The notes: generated by a model from the letters alone, not told the origin. Positions 50,696-60,066 are shown, numbered from the stretch's first letter. The stretch is DNA of 64,000 bases from Parafrankia irregularis (GCF_001536285.1 NZ_FAOZ01000005.1:361813-425812); one strand, 5' to 3'. Made by a program: numbers and translations.

Positions 50696-51277
50696 GTGTC
50701 CCACCCACCGCGCCTCGACCCGGCCGTGCTGATCATCCCGCTGCTCGCGCTGATGATCGCTCTCGTCTGCCCAGGGCGGGTGCCGATCCGGGCATCTGTC
50801 AGCGCCCCGGCCCCGAGCCAGCCGGCAGCAACCGCGCCGGGGCGATCCGAGTCGGCAGGCGACGCCAACGGGTGGACCTGGCCACTGCCAGGCCCCGTCA
50901 CGGTGGCGCGGGCGTTTCAGGCACCTGAGCACCCTTTCGGCCCAGGGCACCGTGGGGTCGACCTGAGTTCCCCGCCGGGTAGCCCGGTCGCAGCCGCCCG
51001 CTCCGGGGTCGTCGGCTTCGCGGGCTGGGTCGGCGACCGGTGGGTCGTCACCGTCGTGCACGGCTCGCTGCGCACCACCTACGAACCTGTACGTCTGCTC
51101 GTACACGAAGGTGACCAGGTCGCCAGGGGAGAGCAGATCGGGCTCCTCGAAGCCGGGCATTCCGGCTGCCCGACCGCGGCCTGCCTGCACTGGGGGCTTC
51201 TACGCGGGGCGGAGTACCTCAACCCGCTCACCTTCTTCCACCGGATCCGCCCCCGGCTGCTCCCACTGCTCGGATAG
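50696..51277 (+). CDS. M23 family peptidase
   Basis: LytM/lysostaphin-type peptidoglycan endopeptidase-like protein, 193 residues. A hydrophobic N-terminal helix (AVLIIPLLALMIALVC) suggests secretion or anchoring. The M23 domain has zinc ligands in PGHRGVDLSSP and the distal motif as CLHWGLL, where the usual HxH reads C-L-H. The GTG start has GGAGG nine nt upstream. It is the conserved neighbour of rpsB in actinobacteria. Activity depends on whether the Cys substitution is tolerated. Confidence 0.9.
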   Translation: MSHPPRLDPAVLIIPLLALMIALVCPGRVPIRASVSAPAPSQPAATAPGRSESAGDANGWTWPLPGPVTVARAFQAPEHPFGPGHRGVDLSSPPGSPVAAARSGVVGFAGWVGDRWVVTVVHGSLRTTYEPVRLLVHEGDQVARGEQIGLLEAGHSGCPTAACLHWGLLRGAEYLNPLTFFHRIRPRLLPLLG

Positions 51278-51359
51278 CCCCGGCAAATGTTCGGCGGAAT
51301 GGCGCCGGCTCCGGTCAGGAACATGCAAACTGCCCCAGCCCGACTGGAGGTCGTACCGG

Positions 51360-52316
51360 TCATCCCGGAGCGAATCTTGTGAGGGCACGGTGAATCTGGC
51401 TGCGCATGGTGTCGCTGCCCGTGTGGCCGGCATCGGCGACGGCGACGAGTTCCGCGTCGGGCCAGGCGCCAGCGAGCTCCCACGCGGTCTGGAAGGTGCT
51501 GCCCAGGTCATGGCGACCGTGGATCAACACCCCGGGTATTCCTGCCAGACGCCCTGCATTACGCAGCAGGACGCCCTCCTCCAGCCAGGCACCGTGGGCG
51601 AAGTAGTGCGCGCAGATCCGGACGAACGCGAGGCGGGCTGCCAGCGGACGACTGCTGTAGGCGTTCCGCCGTCCGTTCGGCTCCAGGGAGATGACCGCGT
51701 CCTCCCAGGCACACCACGCCTCGGCCGCCCGGGCCCGCACCTGCGGGTCGGGATCTTCCATCAGGCACGCGTAGGCCTTGACCAGATCACCCTCACCGCC
51801 GGCCCCGGACGTGGCGGAACGGAACCGCTCCCACTCCTGCGGGAAGAACCTCGCCACCCCGCGGTACAGCCAGTCGATCTCCGCACGCCGCGTCATGGCG
51901 ACTCCGGGGATGACGATCTCCGAGACCCGGCCCGGATGCCGCTCGGCGTAGGCGAGCGCCAGCGTCGACCCCCACGAACCTCCGAAGAGCAGCCACTTCT
52001 CGACATGGAGGTGCTCACGGAGCACCTCCATGTCAGCCAGCAGGTGCGCCGTGGTGTTAAAACGCATATCGGTGGCCGGATCACTCGCGTGCGGGATGCT
52101 ACGTCCACAGCCACGCTGATCGAAGAGCACCACTCGGAATCGGTCGAGGTGAGGAAACCGACGGGCGCCTACCGAGCAACCCGATCCGGGCCCACCGTGA
52201 ACGACGAGCGCAGGCTTCCCCTGCGGGTTACCGCAGACCTCCCAGTAGACGAAGTTGCCGTCACCGACCGGGATCATGCCTTTCTCGTGTGGTTCAACCG
52301 GAGAGCTGGTTTCCAT
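51360..52316 (-). CDS. Proline iminopeptidase-like serine hydrolase
   Basis: Alpha/beta-hydrolase of peptidase family S33, 318 residues, which releases N-terminal proline from peptides. The oxyanion motif HGGPGSGCS, the nucleophile motif FGGSWGSTLAL, the acid region IHGRHDLGS and catalytic histidine AGHTGSD are intact. Cytoplasmic. AAAAGGT lies directly upstream of the ATG, and TTGAAC/TAGGGG about 15 nt apart could be its promoter. It sits alone between the M23 gene and dprA, next to decayed sequence, so it may be an acquired gene. Confidence 0.93.
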   Translation of the reverse strand: METSSPVEPHEKGMIPVGDGNFVYWEVCGNPQGKPALVVHGGPGSGCSVGARRFPHLDRFRVVLFDQRGCGRSIPHASDPATDMRFNTTAHLLADMEVLREHLHVEKWLLFGGSWGSTLALAYAERHPGRVSEIVIPGVAMTRRAEIDWLYRGVARFFPQEWERFRSATSGAGGEGDLVKAYACLMEDPDPQVRARAAEAWCAWEDAVISLEPNGRRNAYSSRPLAARLAFVRICAHYFAHGAWLEEGVLLRNAGRLAGIPGVLIHGRHDLGSTFQTAWELAGAWPDAELVAVADAGHTGSDTMRSQIHRALTRFAPG

Positions 52317-52564
52317 ACCTTTTCACCCCTAGCGCGAAGGCCGTCAGTTCAATTGACTTTTGGGCGCCACCAGGTCGCTGGATGTGATGATATCGATGCC
52401 GATAGGAATCTTTCGCGCTCGGCGATCTGGCCGACGGCATCCACACGGCCGCCGAGCTCGTCCGCTGACTGATCGAGCGGCTCCGCAGCCTGCCGGCTAC
52501 TCGACGGCCAGCTTCGAGCCGCTGCCGGGCAGGACCCCGAGAGCCCCAGCCGCCAGGCAGCCGT
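52317..52564 (+). pseudogene. Possible decayed gene fragment
   Basis: The 248-nt gap between the iminopeptidase and dprA has lower G/C than its surroundings. On the plus strand at about 52416-52466 a frame reads ESFALGDLADGIHTAAELVR between two stops, continuing after the second stop as LIERLRSLPA. This looks like a helical protein remnant with in-frame stops. Family not recognised. Confidence 0.25.
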
Positions 52565-53764
52565 TCACGATCTGGGTGCAGCCCTGCTACCACCCGCCTG
52601 AGAGGATGATCTTCCCAGCGCCGTCAGCCGGTAGCCCGCCGGGGTCGCCTCGACCAGACCCTCCACGGCCAGCGGCCCGAGCAGTGCCAGCACCGTTCCG
52701 GGAGGACAGTCGACCCGGCGGGCAAGTGCCGCCACTCCGATGGCCGAACGGGCTGGCATCACGTCCAGCAGCTGCAGGACGAGGTCCGCGAGGCCGTCAC
52801 GGGCTCGCGTCGGGCCGCTCGGTCGGGGCGCCAGCTCACCGATCTCGCCGATCTCCTCACAGACCTCGCCCGCGCACGTGACCAGCGCCGTCTCCTCCCG
52901 CTGATCGCGCAGCAACCGGTGGCAGCCAGCACTCATCGCGCTGGTGACCGGCCCTGGGACCGCCATCACGGTGCGACCGAGGCGGCGGGCATGACGGACC
53001 GTGTTCAGCGCCCCGCTGCGCACACCAGCCTCCACGAGTACCGTGCCCGCACCAAGCGCCGCGATGATCCTGTTCCGGGTCAGGAAGCGGCGCCGGTAGG
53101 GCGGGCTCCCCGGGGGAGTCTCGCTGAGTACCAGACCGGAGGCCGCGATTTCGTCAAGCAGGTCGGCGTGGGCCGCTGGGTAGGGCACGTCGACGCCGCC
53201 CGCCAGGACCGCGATCGTCGATCCCCCGGCGGCGAGCGCACCGCGATGGGCGGCCGCGTCGACGCCGAACGCAGCTCCGGACACGATGGTCCAGCCGCGT
53301 TCAGCCAGCCCGAAGCCGAGTTCCTGGGCCTGGTGAAGGCCGTAGTCCGTGGCCGCGCGACAGCCGACGACCGCCACCGCCCGCCGAGTGATGTCGGCGA
53401 GGCCAGCCGTTCCCCGAGCCCAGAGCACGAGGGGCATCCCGTCGTCGCCACTCCTGTCGCCGCCGATCCGGTCGAGGACGTCGAGCCCGGCCGGCCAGTC
53501 CGGGTCGCCCGGGCACAGTGGGCGAGCTCCGACCCGCTCCGCGGCCTCGATGTCCTGCCGCGGATCAACACCAGGATGCTGCGCCCTGAGCCGCTCCCAC
53601 AGGGCCACCTCGCCGACCGCCTGCAACTGCTCGCGCAGTGACGCCCGGGCCGGAGCGGCGATCCGGCTGAGGCCGACGCGCGCAAGTCGACGTGCGTCGA
53701 CTTCGCCGCCTACCACCGGCGCCACCGGAGACGGTCCTGACAGGTGATCCGATGGCCTGCTCAT
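52565..53764 (-). CDS. dprA: DNA-processing protein DprA
   Basis: Rossmann-fold single-strand DNA binder that loads RecA during transformation. The Rossmann core shows VAVVGCRAATDYG, VSGAAFGVDAAAHRGAL, TRNRIIAALG and VEAGVRSGALNTVRHA. The C-terminal winged helix (ARRVDCPPGTVLALLGPLAV) is present. 399 residues from the ATG that overlaps the yifB stop (ATGA). yraN-yifB-dprA is the conserved group. Confidence 0.95.
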   Translation of the reverse strand: MSRPSDHLSGPSPVAPVVGGEVDARRLARVGLSRIAAPARASLREQLQAVGEVALWERLRAQHPGVDPRQDIEAAERVGARPLCPGDPDWPAGLDVLDRIGGDRSGDDGMPLVLWARGTAGLADITRRAVAVVGCRAATDYGLHQAQELGFGLAERGWTIVSGAAFGVDAAAHRGALAAGGSTIAVLAGGVDVPYPAAHADLLDEIAASGLVLSETPPGSPPYRRRFLTRNRIIAALGAGTVLVEAGVRSGALNTVRHARRLGRTVMAVPGPVTSAMSAGCHRLLRDQREETALVTCAGEVCEEIGEIGELAPRPSGPTRARDGLADLVLQLLDVMPARSAIGVAALARRVDCPPGTVLALLGPLAVEGLVEATPAGYRLTALGRSSSQAGGSRAAPRS

Positions 53765-55314
53765 GCCGACCACCCCGGCAGCCGCAGATCGAGGGCGAGG
53801 CCGACCTCGGCGGCGCCGGGCCGTTCAACCTCCGCCAGGTCCGCGATCGTCCAGGCGACGCGGAACACCCGGTCCAGCCCACGTGCCGTGAGCAGCCCGC
53901 GATCGAACGCACGGTCCGCGAGGCGGGTCGCCTCCGGGAGCAACGGCCACCGATGTCGCCAGGCGGGCCCGGGCACGTCGGAGTTACGGCGCCACGGCGT
54001 GCCGGCGAACCTCTTCTCCATCGCGGAACGTGCGCGTGCCACTCTCTCCGCGATCGTCCTGGAGGAGGTCGCGTGCCCTCGGTCCGCTTTCAGCTCCGCC
54101 CGGCTCGGCGAGTTCAGCTGGACCTGAATGTCGATCCGGTCCAGCAGTGGTCCTGACAACCGCGCCAGGTAACGCCGTCGAACCGTGCTCGGGCAGTCGC
54201 AACGGGCGTCCCGCGGGCCCCGGGCACGCGAGCAGGGGCACGGGTTCGCGGCCAGGACCAGCAGGAAGCGGGCCGGGAAGCGGGTGGTGGCCCGGGCTCT
54301 CGCGACCTCGATCAGGCCGCTCTCCAACGGTTGGCGCAGAGCATCGAGACTGCTACGCCCGAATTCCGGGCTTTCATCGAGAAAGAGCACCCCGTGGTGG
54401 GCCTGGCTGGCGAGACCCGGGCGGATGGCCGGGGAGCCGGAGCCGATGAGCGCGGCGGGGGTGGCTGAGTGATGCGGGTTCCGAAACGGCGGCCGGGTGA
54501 CGAGCGGCCGGCCGACCGGTAGGACGCCGGCCACCGAATGCACGGCCGTGACCTCCAGCGCTGCCCTGAAGTCCAGCGCGGGCAACAGGCCTGGCAGCCG
54601 CTCCGCCAGCATCGACTTGCCGGAGCCGGGCGGCCCCAGCATGAACAGGTGATGCCCACCCGCGGCGGCCACCTCCACTGCCAGCCGCCCACGGACCTGC
54701 CCAGCGACGTCCGCCAGATCGGGCATCATCTGCCCTGGATCGGCCGGCTCCCCCGGATCGACCGGCTGCGCGGAGCCTGCCGGGAGGAGCACAGCCGTCG
54801 GCCGGCCACGCAGCAGCGCCAACACACCTGCGAGGTCGTGCATGGGCTCGATGACGGCATCGGGAACCAGCGCGGCCTCCGCGGCGTTCGCGACGGGCAC
54901 AACAATCCGCTCCAAGCCTGCCTCGACGGCGGCCAGAACGGCGGGGAGTACGCCTCGCACCGGGCGGAGCCTGCCGTCGAGCGCGAGTTCCCCGATCAGG
55001 ATGCGGCTCGCCAGCGCTCCCGAGGGCACAGCCCCGGCCGCGCCCAGAATGGCAGCCGCCATCGCGAGATCGAATCCGCTGCCGGACTTTGGAAGGGTCG
55101 CCGGGAACAGCCCAACTGTGATCTTGTGATCCGGCCAGCGCTCGCGGGAGTTCACCACCGCGGCTCGCACCCGGTCCCGCGCCTCGTGCAGGGCCGCGTC
55201 CGGAAGGCCGATCAGTGTGAAGCCCGGCAGGCCGCGCCCCAGATCGGCCTCGACCTCCACGAGGCGCCCTTCGATACCGACCACCGCGACGGCCAGGGAA
55301 CGGGCGAGGGCCAT
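53761..55314 (-). CDS. Mg-chelatase-like AAA+ ATPase (YifB/ComM)
   Basis: 517-residue AAA+ protein; ComM homologues promote branch migration in natural transformation. An N-terminal Lon-like domain (VEVEADLGRGLPGFTLIGLPD) precedes Walker A GPPGSGKSML and Walker B VLFLDESPEF. The Mg-chelatase C-terminal domain contains CPCSRARGPRDARCDC, a four-cysteine cluster typical of the family. The ATG overlaps the yraN stop (TGATG), and its stop overlaps dprA. Confidence 0.95.
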   Translation of the reverse strand: MALARSLAVAVVGIEGRLVEVEADLGRGLPGFTLIGLPDAALHEARDRVRAAVVNSRERWPDHKITVGLFPATLPKSGSGFDLAMAAAILGAAGAVPSGALASRILIGELALDGRLRPVRGVLPAVLAAVEAGLERIVVPVANAAEAALVPDAVIEPMHDLAGVLALLRGRPTAVLLPAGSAQPVDPGEPADPGQMMPDLADVAGQVRGRLAVEVAAAGGHHLFMLGPPGSGKSMLAERLPGLLPALDFRAALEVTAVHSVAGVLPVGRPLVTRPPFRNPHHSATPAALIGSGSPAIRPGLASQAHHGVLFLDESPEFGRSSLDALRQPLESGLIEVARARATTRFPARFLLVLAANPCPCSRARGPRDARCDCPSTVRRRYLARLSGPLLDRIDIQVQLNSPSRAELKADRGHATSSRTIAERVARARSAMEKRFAGTPWRRNSDVPGPAWRHRWPLLPEATRLADRAFDRGLLTARGLDRVFRVAWTIADLAEVERPGAAEVGLALDLRLPGWSA

Positions 55315-55670
55315 CAGAAGGCTCCCCGGCGGTGCTCGACCCGGACCGGCCCCTGCTGTTCCCGATAGACCTCGAGAACATCGAATCGCACCACGGCGGG
55401 GGGATGGGGATGTTCGGCGAGCCAGCGGACGGCAAGGCGCCGGATACGGGCGGCCTTGCGACCGACGACCGCGGCGGCGCCGCTTCCGTAGCCTGACCCG
55501 CTACGTGCCTTGACCTCGCAGAAGACGAGAATGTCGCCGTGGCGCGCGACGATATCGATCTCGCCCTCACGACACCGCCAGTTGCGGGCGAGGATCTCCG
55601 CGCCCTCGGCGCACAGATGCTCGGCCGCGACATCCTCGCCGAACCGGCCGAACCGCTGACTGACCCGCAT
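55314..55670 (-). CDS. UPF0102 endonuclease-like protein (YraN)
   Basis: 118-residue PD-(D/E)XK-fold protein. The nuclease-like core is AEILARNWRCREGEIDIVARHGDILVF (shown here by its key residues E, D and the following EVKAR). Biochemical role not established; the family often sits with ComM and DprA. First gene of yraN-yifB-dprA, preceded by a 250-nt gap with a hairpin and DnaA-box-like motifs. Confidence 0.92.
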   Translation of the reverse strand: MRVSQRFGRFGEDVAAEHLCAEGAEILARNWRCREGEIDIVARHGDILVFCEVKARSGSGYGSGAAAVVGRKAARIRRLAVRWLAEHPHPPAVVRFDVLEVYREQQGPVRVEHRRGAF

Positions 55671-55681
55671 CCGAGGCTCCG

Positions 55682-55713
55682 TCTCACCGGGGGTCGCACG
55701 CCCTCCGGTGAGA
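55682..55713 (-). promoter_or_regulatory. Hairpin upstream of yraN
   Basis: TCTCACCGG (55682-55690) pairs with CCGGTGAGA (55705-55713), with further GGG/CCC pairing inside. It ends 11 nt before the yraN ATG, so it could limit translation of the operon. Confidence 0.45.
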
Positions 55714-55759
55714 TCAGGTTCCGCGCTCCCGCCCCGCGGAGACGCTTCAATCGGCTCCC

Positions 55760-55784
55760 TGTGGATAACCAGCTTTCATCCACA
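55760..55784. promoter_or_regulatory. Pair of DnaA-box-like motifs
   Basis: TGTGGATAA (55760-55768, the complement of TTATCCACA) and TCATCCACA (55776-55784) face each other upstream of yraN-yifB-dprA; the shared TGTGGAT/ATCCACA halves form a seven-bp dyad. They could be DnaA sites or another operator. Confidence 0.4.
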
Positions 55785-55920
55785 GAGCGGCAACGATGTG
55801 CGGCGCGCCACCGGGTAACCGGCGGACCGGCACCCCTCCACGTCTCAGGTGCCCCCCGCCGCGCCGGACATACCGGACACGCCGGACGGACCGAGGACTC
55901 CAGCGCTCAGGACCTGGCGC

Positions 55921-56217
55921 TCAGAGCTCGGCCTTGGTCAGTTCCTCGACATTGATGTCCTTGAACGTGACAACTCGAACGTTCTTCACGAAACGAGCGG
56001 GCCGGAACATGTCCCATACCCAGGCGTCCCGCAGCGTGAGTTCGAAGAAGACCTCGCCGTCCGAGCTGTTACGGATCTCGATCTGATAGTCGTTCGCCAG
56101 ATAGAACCGCCGCTCGGTCTCGATCACATACGAGAACAGCCCCACCACGTCGCGGTACTCGCGGTAAAGCTGGAGTTCCATCTCGGTCTCGTACTTTTCG
56201 AGATCCTCCGCGCTCAT
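55921..56217 (-). CDS. DUF2469 family protein
   Basis: 98-residue actinobacterial protein of unknown function. [20 protein letters not shown] and [20 protein letters not shown] are the family hallmarks. Its ATG overlaps the rnhB stop (ATGA). The lepB-rnhB-DUF2469 order is conserved in mycobacteria and streptomycetes. Confidence 0.93.
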   Translation of the reverse strand: MSAEDLEKYETEMELQLYREYRDVVGLFSYVIETERRFYLANDYQIEIRNSSDGEVFFELTLRDAWVWDMFRPARFVKNVRVVTFKDINVEELTKAEL

Positions 56218-56936
56218 GCGCTCTCCGTGGCGCCACGCAGGCTGGTCATAGCAACTCTTTCCTCCAGCCGCAGCAATCTTGTTCTCCCCGCCAGCCCCGC
56301 CTGGGCGGCGACGTTGACATACGACAGGCGGTGCTCGGCGCACGGCCCGTACCGCGCCAACGCGGCGGTGTGCGCCGCGGTGACGTAGCCCTTGTGCTGC
56401 GCGAAATCGTACTCGGCGTACTGCTCGTGCAAACAACGCATGATCCGGTCCCTGGTCACCTTGGCCACGACAGACGCCGCGGCGATGCACCCGACAGCCC
56501 GGTCTCCCTTGATCACTGCCAGCGACTCCACCCCGAATCCCTCCACCGCGAACCCGTCCGTCAGCACGTAGCCCGGCGAGACACCTAGGCGTGCGACAGC
56601 CCGACGCATGCCCATGATGTTGGCGACGTGCACGCCGATCCGGTCGATGTCCGCGGCGGGAACGACGACGGTCGCCACCGCCGCGGCGCTGGCCAGCACG
56701 TCCGCGTAGACCTCCTCGCGGACGCGCTCGGTGAGCAGCTTCGAGTCGTTGAGACGTGCGAGCCGGCGGGTCCGGCCTGGGCGCAGGATCACCGCGGCGA
56801 CCACCAGCGGCCCCGCGCAGGCGCCCCGGCCTGCTTCGTCCACACCCGCCACCGGCCCGAGGCCGCAGCGGGTCAGCGCCCGCTCATAGCCGAAAAGGCC
56901 GGCGTCGCTACGGACCGTCGTGCCACGCACATCCAT
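56214..56936 (-). CDS. rnhB: Ribonuclease HII
   Basis: Cleaves RNA in RNA-DNA hybrids and at embedded ribonucleotides. Catalytic motifs are [15 protein letters not shown] near residue 31, [20 protein letters not shown] and [20 protein letters not shown]. 240 residues, the usual length. It begins five nt after the lepB stop; its ATG has no obvious ribosome-binding site, so it may depend on readthrough from lepB. Confidence 0.95.
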   Translation of the reverse strand: MDVRGTTVRSDAGLFGYERALTRCGLGPVAGVDEAGRGACAGPLVVAAVILRPGRTRRLARLNDSKLLTERVREEVYADVLASAAAVATVVVPAADIDRIGVHVANIMGMRRAVARLGVSPGYVLTDGFAVEGFGVESLAVIKGDRAVGCIAAASVVAKVTRDRIMRCLHEQYAEYDFAQHKGYVTAAHTAALARYGPCAEHRLSYVNVAAQAGLAGRTRLLRLEERVAMTSLRGATESA

Positions 56937-56941
56937 GGGGA

Positions 56942-58297
56942 TCAGGGCGAACCACCCACGTCAGGCCGACGGTCGGCGCGTCGTACGCGCGACCGGACAG
57001 TCCCCCGGCGCGCACGCGCGGACCTCGGCCACAGACCGACCGCCCGTCCGGACCGCCCGGGCCGTCCCAGCCCGGCACGGCGACGCCGACGGCCAGGGAC
57101 CAGGAGCGCCAAGGCCGCCACCGGCGCCAGGAGCGCGTCCGCCGACCCCGGCAGGCCCGACCCGGAAGCGACCGGCTCGTGCTCCGCGTTGCCGCGATTC
57201 GCGGCGCTGGCCGACGGCACCCCGGAGAAGGTGTCCGGCACCGAAAGGATGCCGAAGCGCCCGAGTGGCCAGACCCGCACAAACGCGCGGCCAATCACCT
57301 TGTCGTGGGGCACCGGACCGTTCTGTCGCGAGTCCGATGACCGGGACCTGTGGTCACCCATCAGCCACAGGTCTCCGTCCGGAACCGTGATCGGACCGAA
57401 CTCCTGGAAATCGTTCTCGTAGACGTAGGGCTCGTCCAGGGCCTTGCCGTTCACCGTCACGCGCCCGGCTTCATCGCAGCAGGCGACGACGTCCCCACCG
57501 ACTCCGATCACACGTTTGATGAAGTCCTTCTCGCTGGGGGCGCCGAGGCCAAGCAGCTCCTGAACGTTCCGGACGAACCGGCTCAACCCGCTGCCGGGCT
57601 CGCTGACGACCGACTCCCGCTCGAAGCCGGTGCCCTCACCGTTGAACACCACGATCTCGCCGCGGTGCACGTCCTGGAAGTGGTAGATGACCTTGTTCAC
57701 CAGCACGCGGTCGTCGATGAGCAGCGTCCGTTCCATCGACTCGGACGGGATCCAGAACGCCTGCACGAAGACGGTCTTGATCAGCAGCGCGAGCAGGAAG
57801 GCGACGAGTACCAGGATCGGGAGCTCGCGTAGGAACGAGCCCCGCCCGCGGTCCCGGCCGGTGTCCGGCCGAGCGACCCGCCGCCCGGTGGCCGGCGAGG
57901 CCCCGCTCCCGTGCTCGTCACGACCGCGCTCCTCGGGCCCGGACGAAGCGCTCGTCTCCGCCTCGTACACGGCTCCCACCACCCCGCCGCCGATGCCCGC
58001 GTTGACGCCGGCCACGACCGGCTCAAAGGGCTTGACCAGCTCGGCGGGCTCCTTGACCGACTCGGCGGGATCCACGTCGACGGAGTTGACGGGGCCGACG
58101 GGTCGCGCGGACCCGTCATCGGCACCGGAACCAAGCTCAGCGGCGGCGGGATCCGGAGCTGAACCCGTCACGCCCGGATCCATGCCGGAAACCGCGGGAC
58201 CTGGGGCGTCACCGTGCGGCCCAGGACCGGCAGACGCCGGATCGCCTTCACCCGAACCGTCGAACGGTTCGGGTGTGCCGCGGTCGGATCCACTCAC
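56942..58297 (-). CDS. lepB: Signal peptidase I, extended form
   Basis: Membrane-bound leader peptidase. A transmembrane helix ([20 protein letters not shown]) near residues 160-180 precedes the catalytic serine motif [10 protein letters not shown]; the lysine motif is [10 protein letters not shown], and the box E region is [12 protein letters not shown]. At 451 residues it is much longer than usual: about 150 residues of acidic low complexity at the N-terminus, and a second hydrophobic stretch ([15 protein letters not shown]) plus a very basic tail at the C-terminus. The GTG start has AGGTGG four nt upstream. Confidence 0.94.
   Translation of the reverse strand: MSGSDRGTPEPFDGSGEGDPASAGPGPHGDAPGPAVSGMDPGVTGSAPDPAAAELGSGADDGSARPVGPVNSVDVDPAESVKEPAELVKPFEPVVAGVNAGIGGGVVGAVYEAETSASSGPEERGRDEHGSGASPATGRRVARPDTGRDRGRGSFLRELPILVLVAFLLALLIKTVFVQAFWIPSESMERTLLIDDRVLVNKVIYHFQDVHRGEIVVFNGEGTGFERESVVSEPGSGLSRFVRNVQELLGLGAPSEKDFIKRVIGVGGDVVACCDEAGRVTVNGKALDEPYVYENDFQEFGPITVPDGDLWLMGDHRSRSSDSRQNGPVPHDKVIGRAFVRVWPLGRFGILSVPDTFSGVPSASAANRGNAEHEPVASGSGLPGSADALLAPVAALALLVPGRRRRRAGLGRPGRSGRAVGLWPRSARARRGTVRSRVRRADRRPDVGGSP
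58249..58275 (-). promoter_or_regulatory. 12-bp hairpin at the start of lepB coding region
   Basis: CACCCGAACCGT (58249-58260) pairs perfectly with ACGGTTCGGGTG (58264-58275) around a three-nt loop. It lies codons 8-16 into lepB, where a stable hairpin could slow early translation. Confidence 0.45.
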
Positions 58298-58451
58298 TGC
58301 GCCACCTCGCCAGGTCGGCCGTCATTCGTCATCGGACAGGCAGAGGCCCGCCAAGGCCGCGGTCTGACCGGACCGCAATCGACCGGATCAGCCCACGACC
58401 TGACCATCCTGATGCACCGCCCGCGCGGTGGAGTGGTTTGGTGACCGGCCA

Positions 58452-58489
58452 GTCGCCAGATACCCACCAACCGGAAGGCCTCTGGCGAC
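58452..58489 (-). terminator. rplS terminator-like hairpin
   Basis: GTCGCCAGA (58452-58460) pairs with TCTGGCGAC (58481-58489) around a 20-nt loop, starting 16 nt after the rplS stop. Probably ends the rplS transcript before lepB. Confidence 0.55.
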
Positions 58490-58504
58490 GGTTCACCGGG
58501 AGCT

Positions 58505-58861
58505 TCAGCGGCCGACCGGCTCGCGCTTCTCCTTGATCTTCGCGGCCTTGCCACGAAGCTGGCGAAGGTAGTAAAGCTTCGCCCGGCGGACATCACCGCG
58601 CGTCACGACCTCGACGCGCGAGACGATCGGGCTGTGGAGCGGGAAGGTCCGCTCGACGCCAACGCCGAAGCTCACCTTGCGAACGGTGAACGTCTCCCGG
58701 ACACCGCCGCCCTGGCGACGGATCACCACGCCCTGGAAGACCTGGATGCGCTGGCGGTTACCCTCGACCACGCGCACGTGGACCTTCAGCGTGTCGCCCG
58801 GCCAGAACTCCGGCACGTCCGTCCTGCGCGACTCGGCGTCGAGGCTGTCCAGGGTGTGCAT
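58505..58861 (-). CDS. rplS: 50S ribosomal protein L19
   Basis: Large-subunit protein at the 30S-50S interface. [29 protein letters not shown], and the C-terminal [20 protein letters not shown] match the family. From the ATG at 58861 ([11 protein letters not shown]) it is 118 residues, the normal length. GAGGAAAG lies about 12 nt upstream. It is detached from trmD by 425 nt, so it likely has its own promoter. Confidence 0.97.
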   Translation of the reverse strand: MHTLDSLDAESRRTDVPEFWPGDTLKVHVRVVEGNRQRIQVFQGVVIRRQGGGVRETFTVRKVSFGVGVERTFPLHSPIVSRVEVVTRGDVRRAKLYYLRQLRGKAAKIKEKREPVGR

Positions 58862-59286
58862 GGCAGTCGCTTTCCTCAGGGTTGTCACAGGCAAATGCAT
58901 GGAACGGTCCGCCGGCCACGACCAGCGTTTCGCTGCGGCCTTTCGACCTCCCGGTCACACGGCCTCACACCGGCACGGGGCCGGACGAAGCATGCGCCAG
59001 GACGGCGAAGCGGCAGAACAGCGGTCACGCCGGATCGGCGGGCCGACCGGGTGCGCCGGATCGACAGACCGACAAGGCCACCAACCGACAACGTCACGAA
59101 CCAACCAGGTCAGTTCAACCAGGCCGGCGGGTGACGGGTCAGTGTTGCGTGACACCGTCGGTCAGGAACCAGCGGACACCGCATCCTACTGTGCCACACG
59201 AGCGAGGTGTCCGGTCGGCAGGCCCTGTCCAGGCCACCCGCGCCGCCCCCGCCAGGCCGGATCCGTCACCTGGGCGCGTCACGCCG
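58862..59286. other. 425-bp non-coding interval, trmD to rplS
   Basis: No credible gene. It holds a possible rplS promoter (59183-59212) and short CCAACCAACC-type A/C-rich stretches around 59090-59130. Otherwise nothing distinct. Confidence 0.5.
59183..59212 (-). promoter_or_regulatory. Possible rplS promoter
   Basis: TAGGAT (59183-59188, minus strand) is a good actinobacterial -10. GGACAC (59207-59212) 18 nt upstream is a weak -35. It is about 320 nt before the rplS start, implying a long leader. Confidence 0.35.
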
Positions 59287-60066
59287 TCACACCGCGCTGC
59301 CCTCGAGACCGTCGCCACCAGTCGGCGGGGCACTCCGCGCATTCGGCGCGTTCGCCAGGACCGCCCGGTCAGCCGCGGACAGTTCGATCCGATCGAGCAG
59401 CTCAGGACGTCTGCGCCGGGTACGCAGCAGAGCCTCGTCCCGGCGCCACCGGGCGATGGCCGCATGATCACCGGAGCGGAGGATCGCGGGCACCTCACGC
59501 TCCCGCCAGATCGGCGGACGGGTGTACACCGCACCCTCAAGCAGGCCATGCGCGAAGGAGTCGTCGGTGATGGACTCGACGTTGCCGACAACACCGGGAA
59601 GCAGCCTCGTCACCGCCTCGACGATCACGAGCGTGGCGGCCTCCCCGCCGGCGAGAACGTAGTCGCCGATGGAGATCTCGTCGTCGGCCCAGGCCTCGAC
59701 CACCCGGCCGTCGATGCCCTCGTACCGGCCGCAGCAGAAGACCAGCCAGTGCTGCTCCGCGAGCTCGGCCGCATAGCGCTGGGTGAACGGGACGCCCGCA
59801 GGCGTCGGAACCACCACGCGAGGACGGCGGGTGGGATCACCACCACTGACGGCCCGCAGCGCCTCATCCCATGGCTCTGGGCGCATGACCATGCCCGGCC
59901 CGCCGCCATAGGGGGCGTCGTCGACCGTCCGATGGACGTCATGAGTCCATTGCCGCAGGTCATGGGTGTGGATGTCGACCAGATCCCGGGCGGCCGCGCG
60001 CCCGACCAGAGCGAGCTCCAGCGGACGCAGGTAGTCCGGGAAGATCGTCAGGACGTCGATGCGCAT
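59287..60066 (-). CDS. trmD: tRNA (guanine-37-N1)-methyltransferase
   Basis: SPOUT-class enzyme that methylates G37 next to the anticodon, guarding the reading frame. MRIDVLTIFPDYLRPL, PYGGGPGMVMRPEP, the knot motif CCGRYEGIDGRV and IGDYVLAGGEAA are intact. The ATG at 60066 gives 259 residues; the frame upstream to 60141 adds unrelated residues. It follows rimM by 87 nt in the rpsP-KH-rimM-trmD group. Confidence 0.96.
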   Translation of the reverse strand: MRIDVLTIFPDYLRPLELALVGRAAARDLVDIHTHDLRQWTHDVHRTVDDAPYGGGPGMVMRPEPWDEALRAVSGGDPTRRPRVVVPTPAGVPFTQRYAAELAEQHWLVFCCGRYEGIDGRVVEAWADDEISIGDYVLAGGEAATLVIVEAVTRLLPGVVGNVESITDDSFAHGLLEGAVYTRPPIWREREVPAILRSGDHAAIARWRRDEALLRTRRRRPELLDRIELSAADRAVLANAPNARSAPPTGGDGLEGSAV

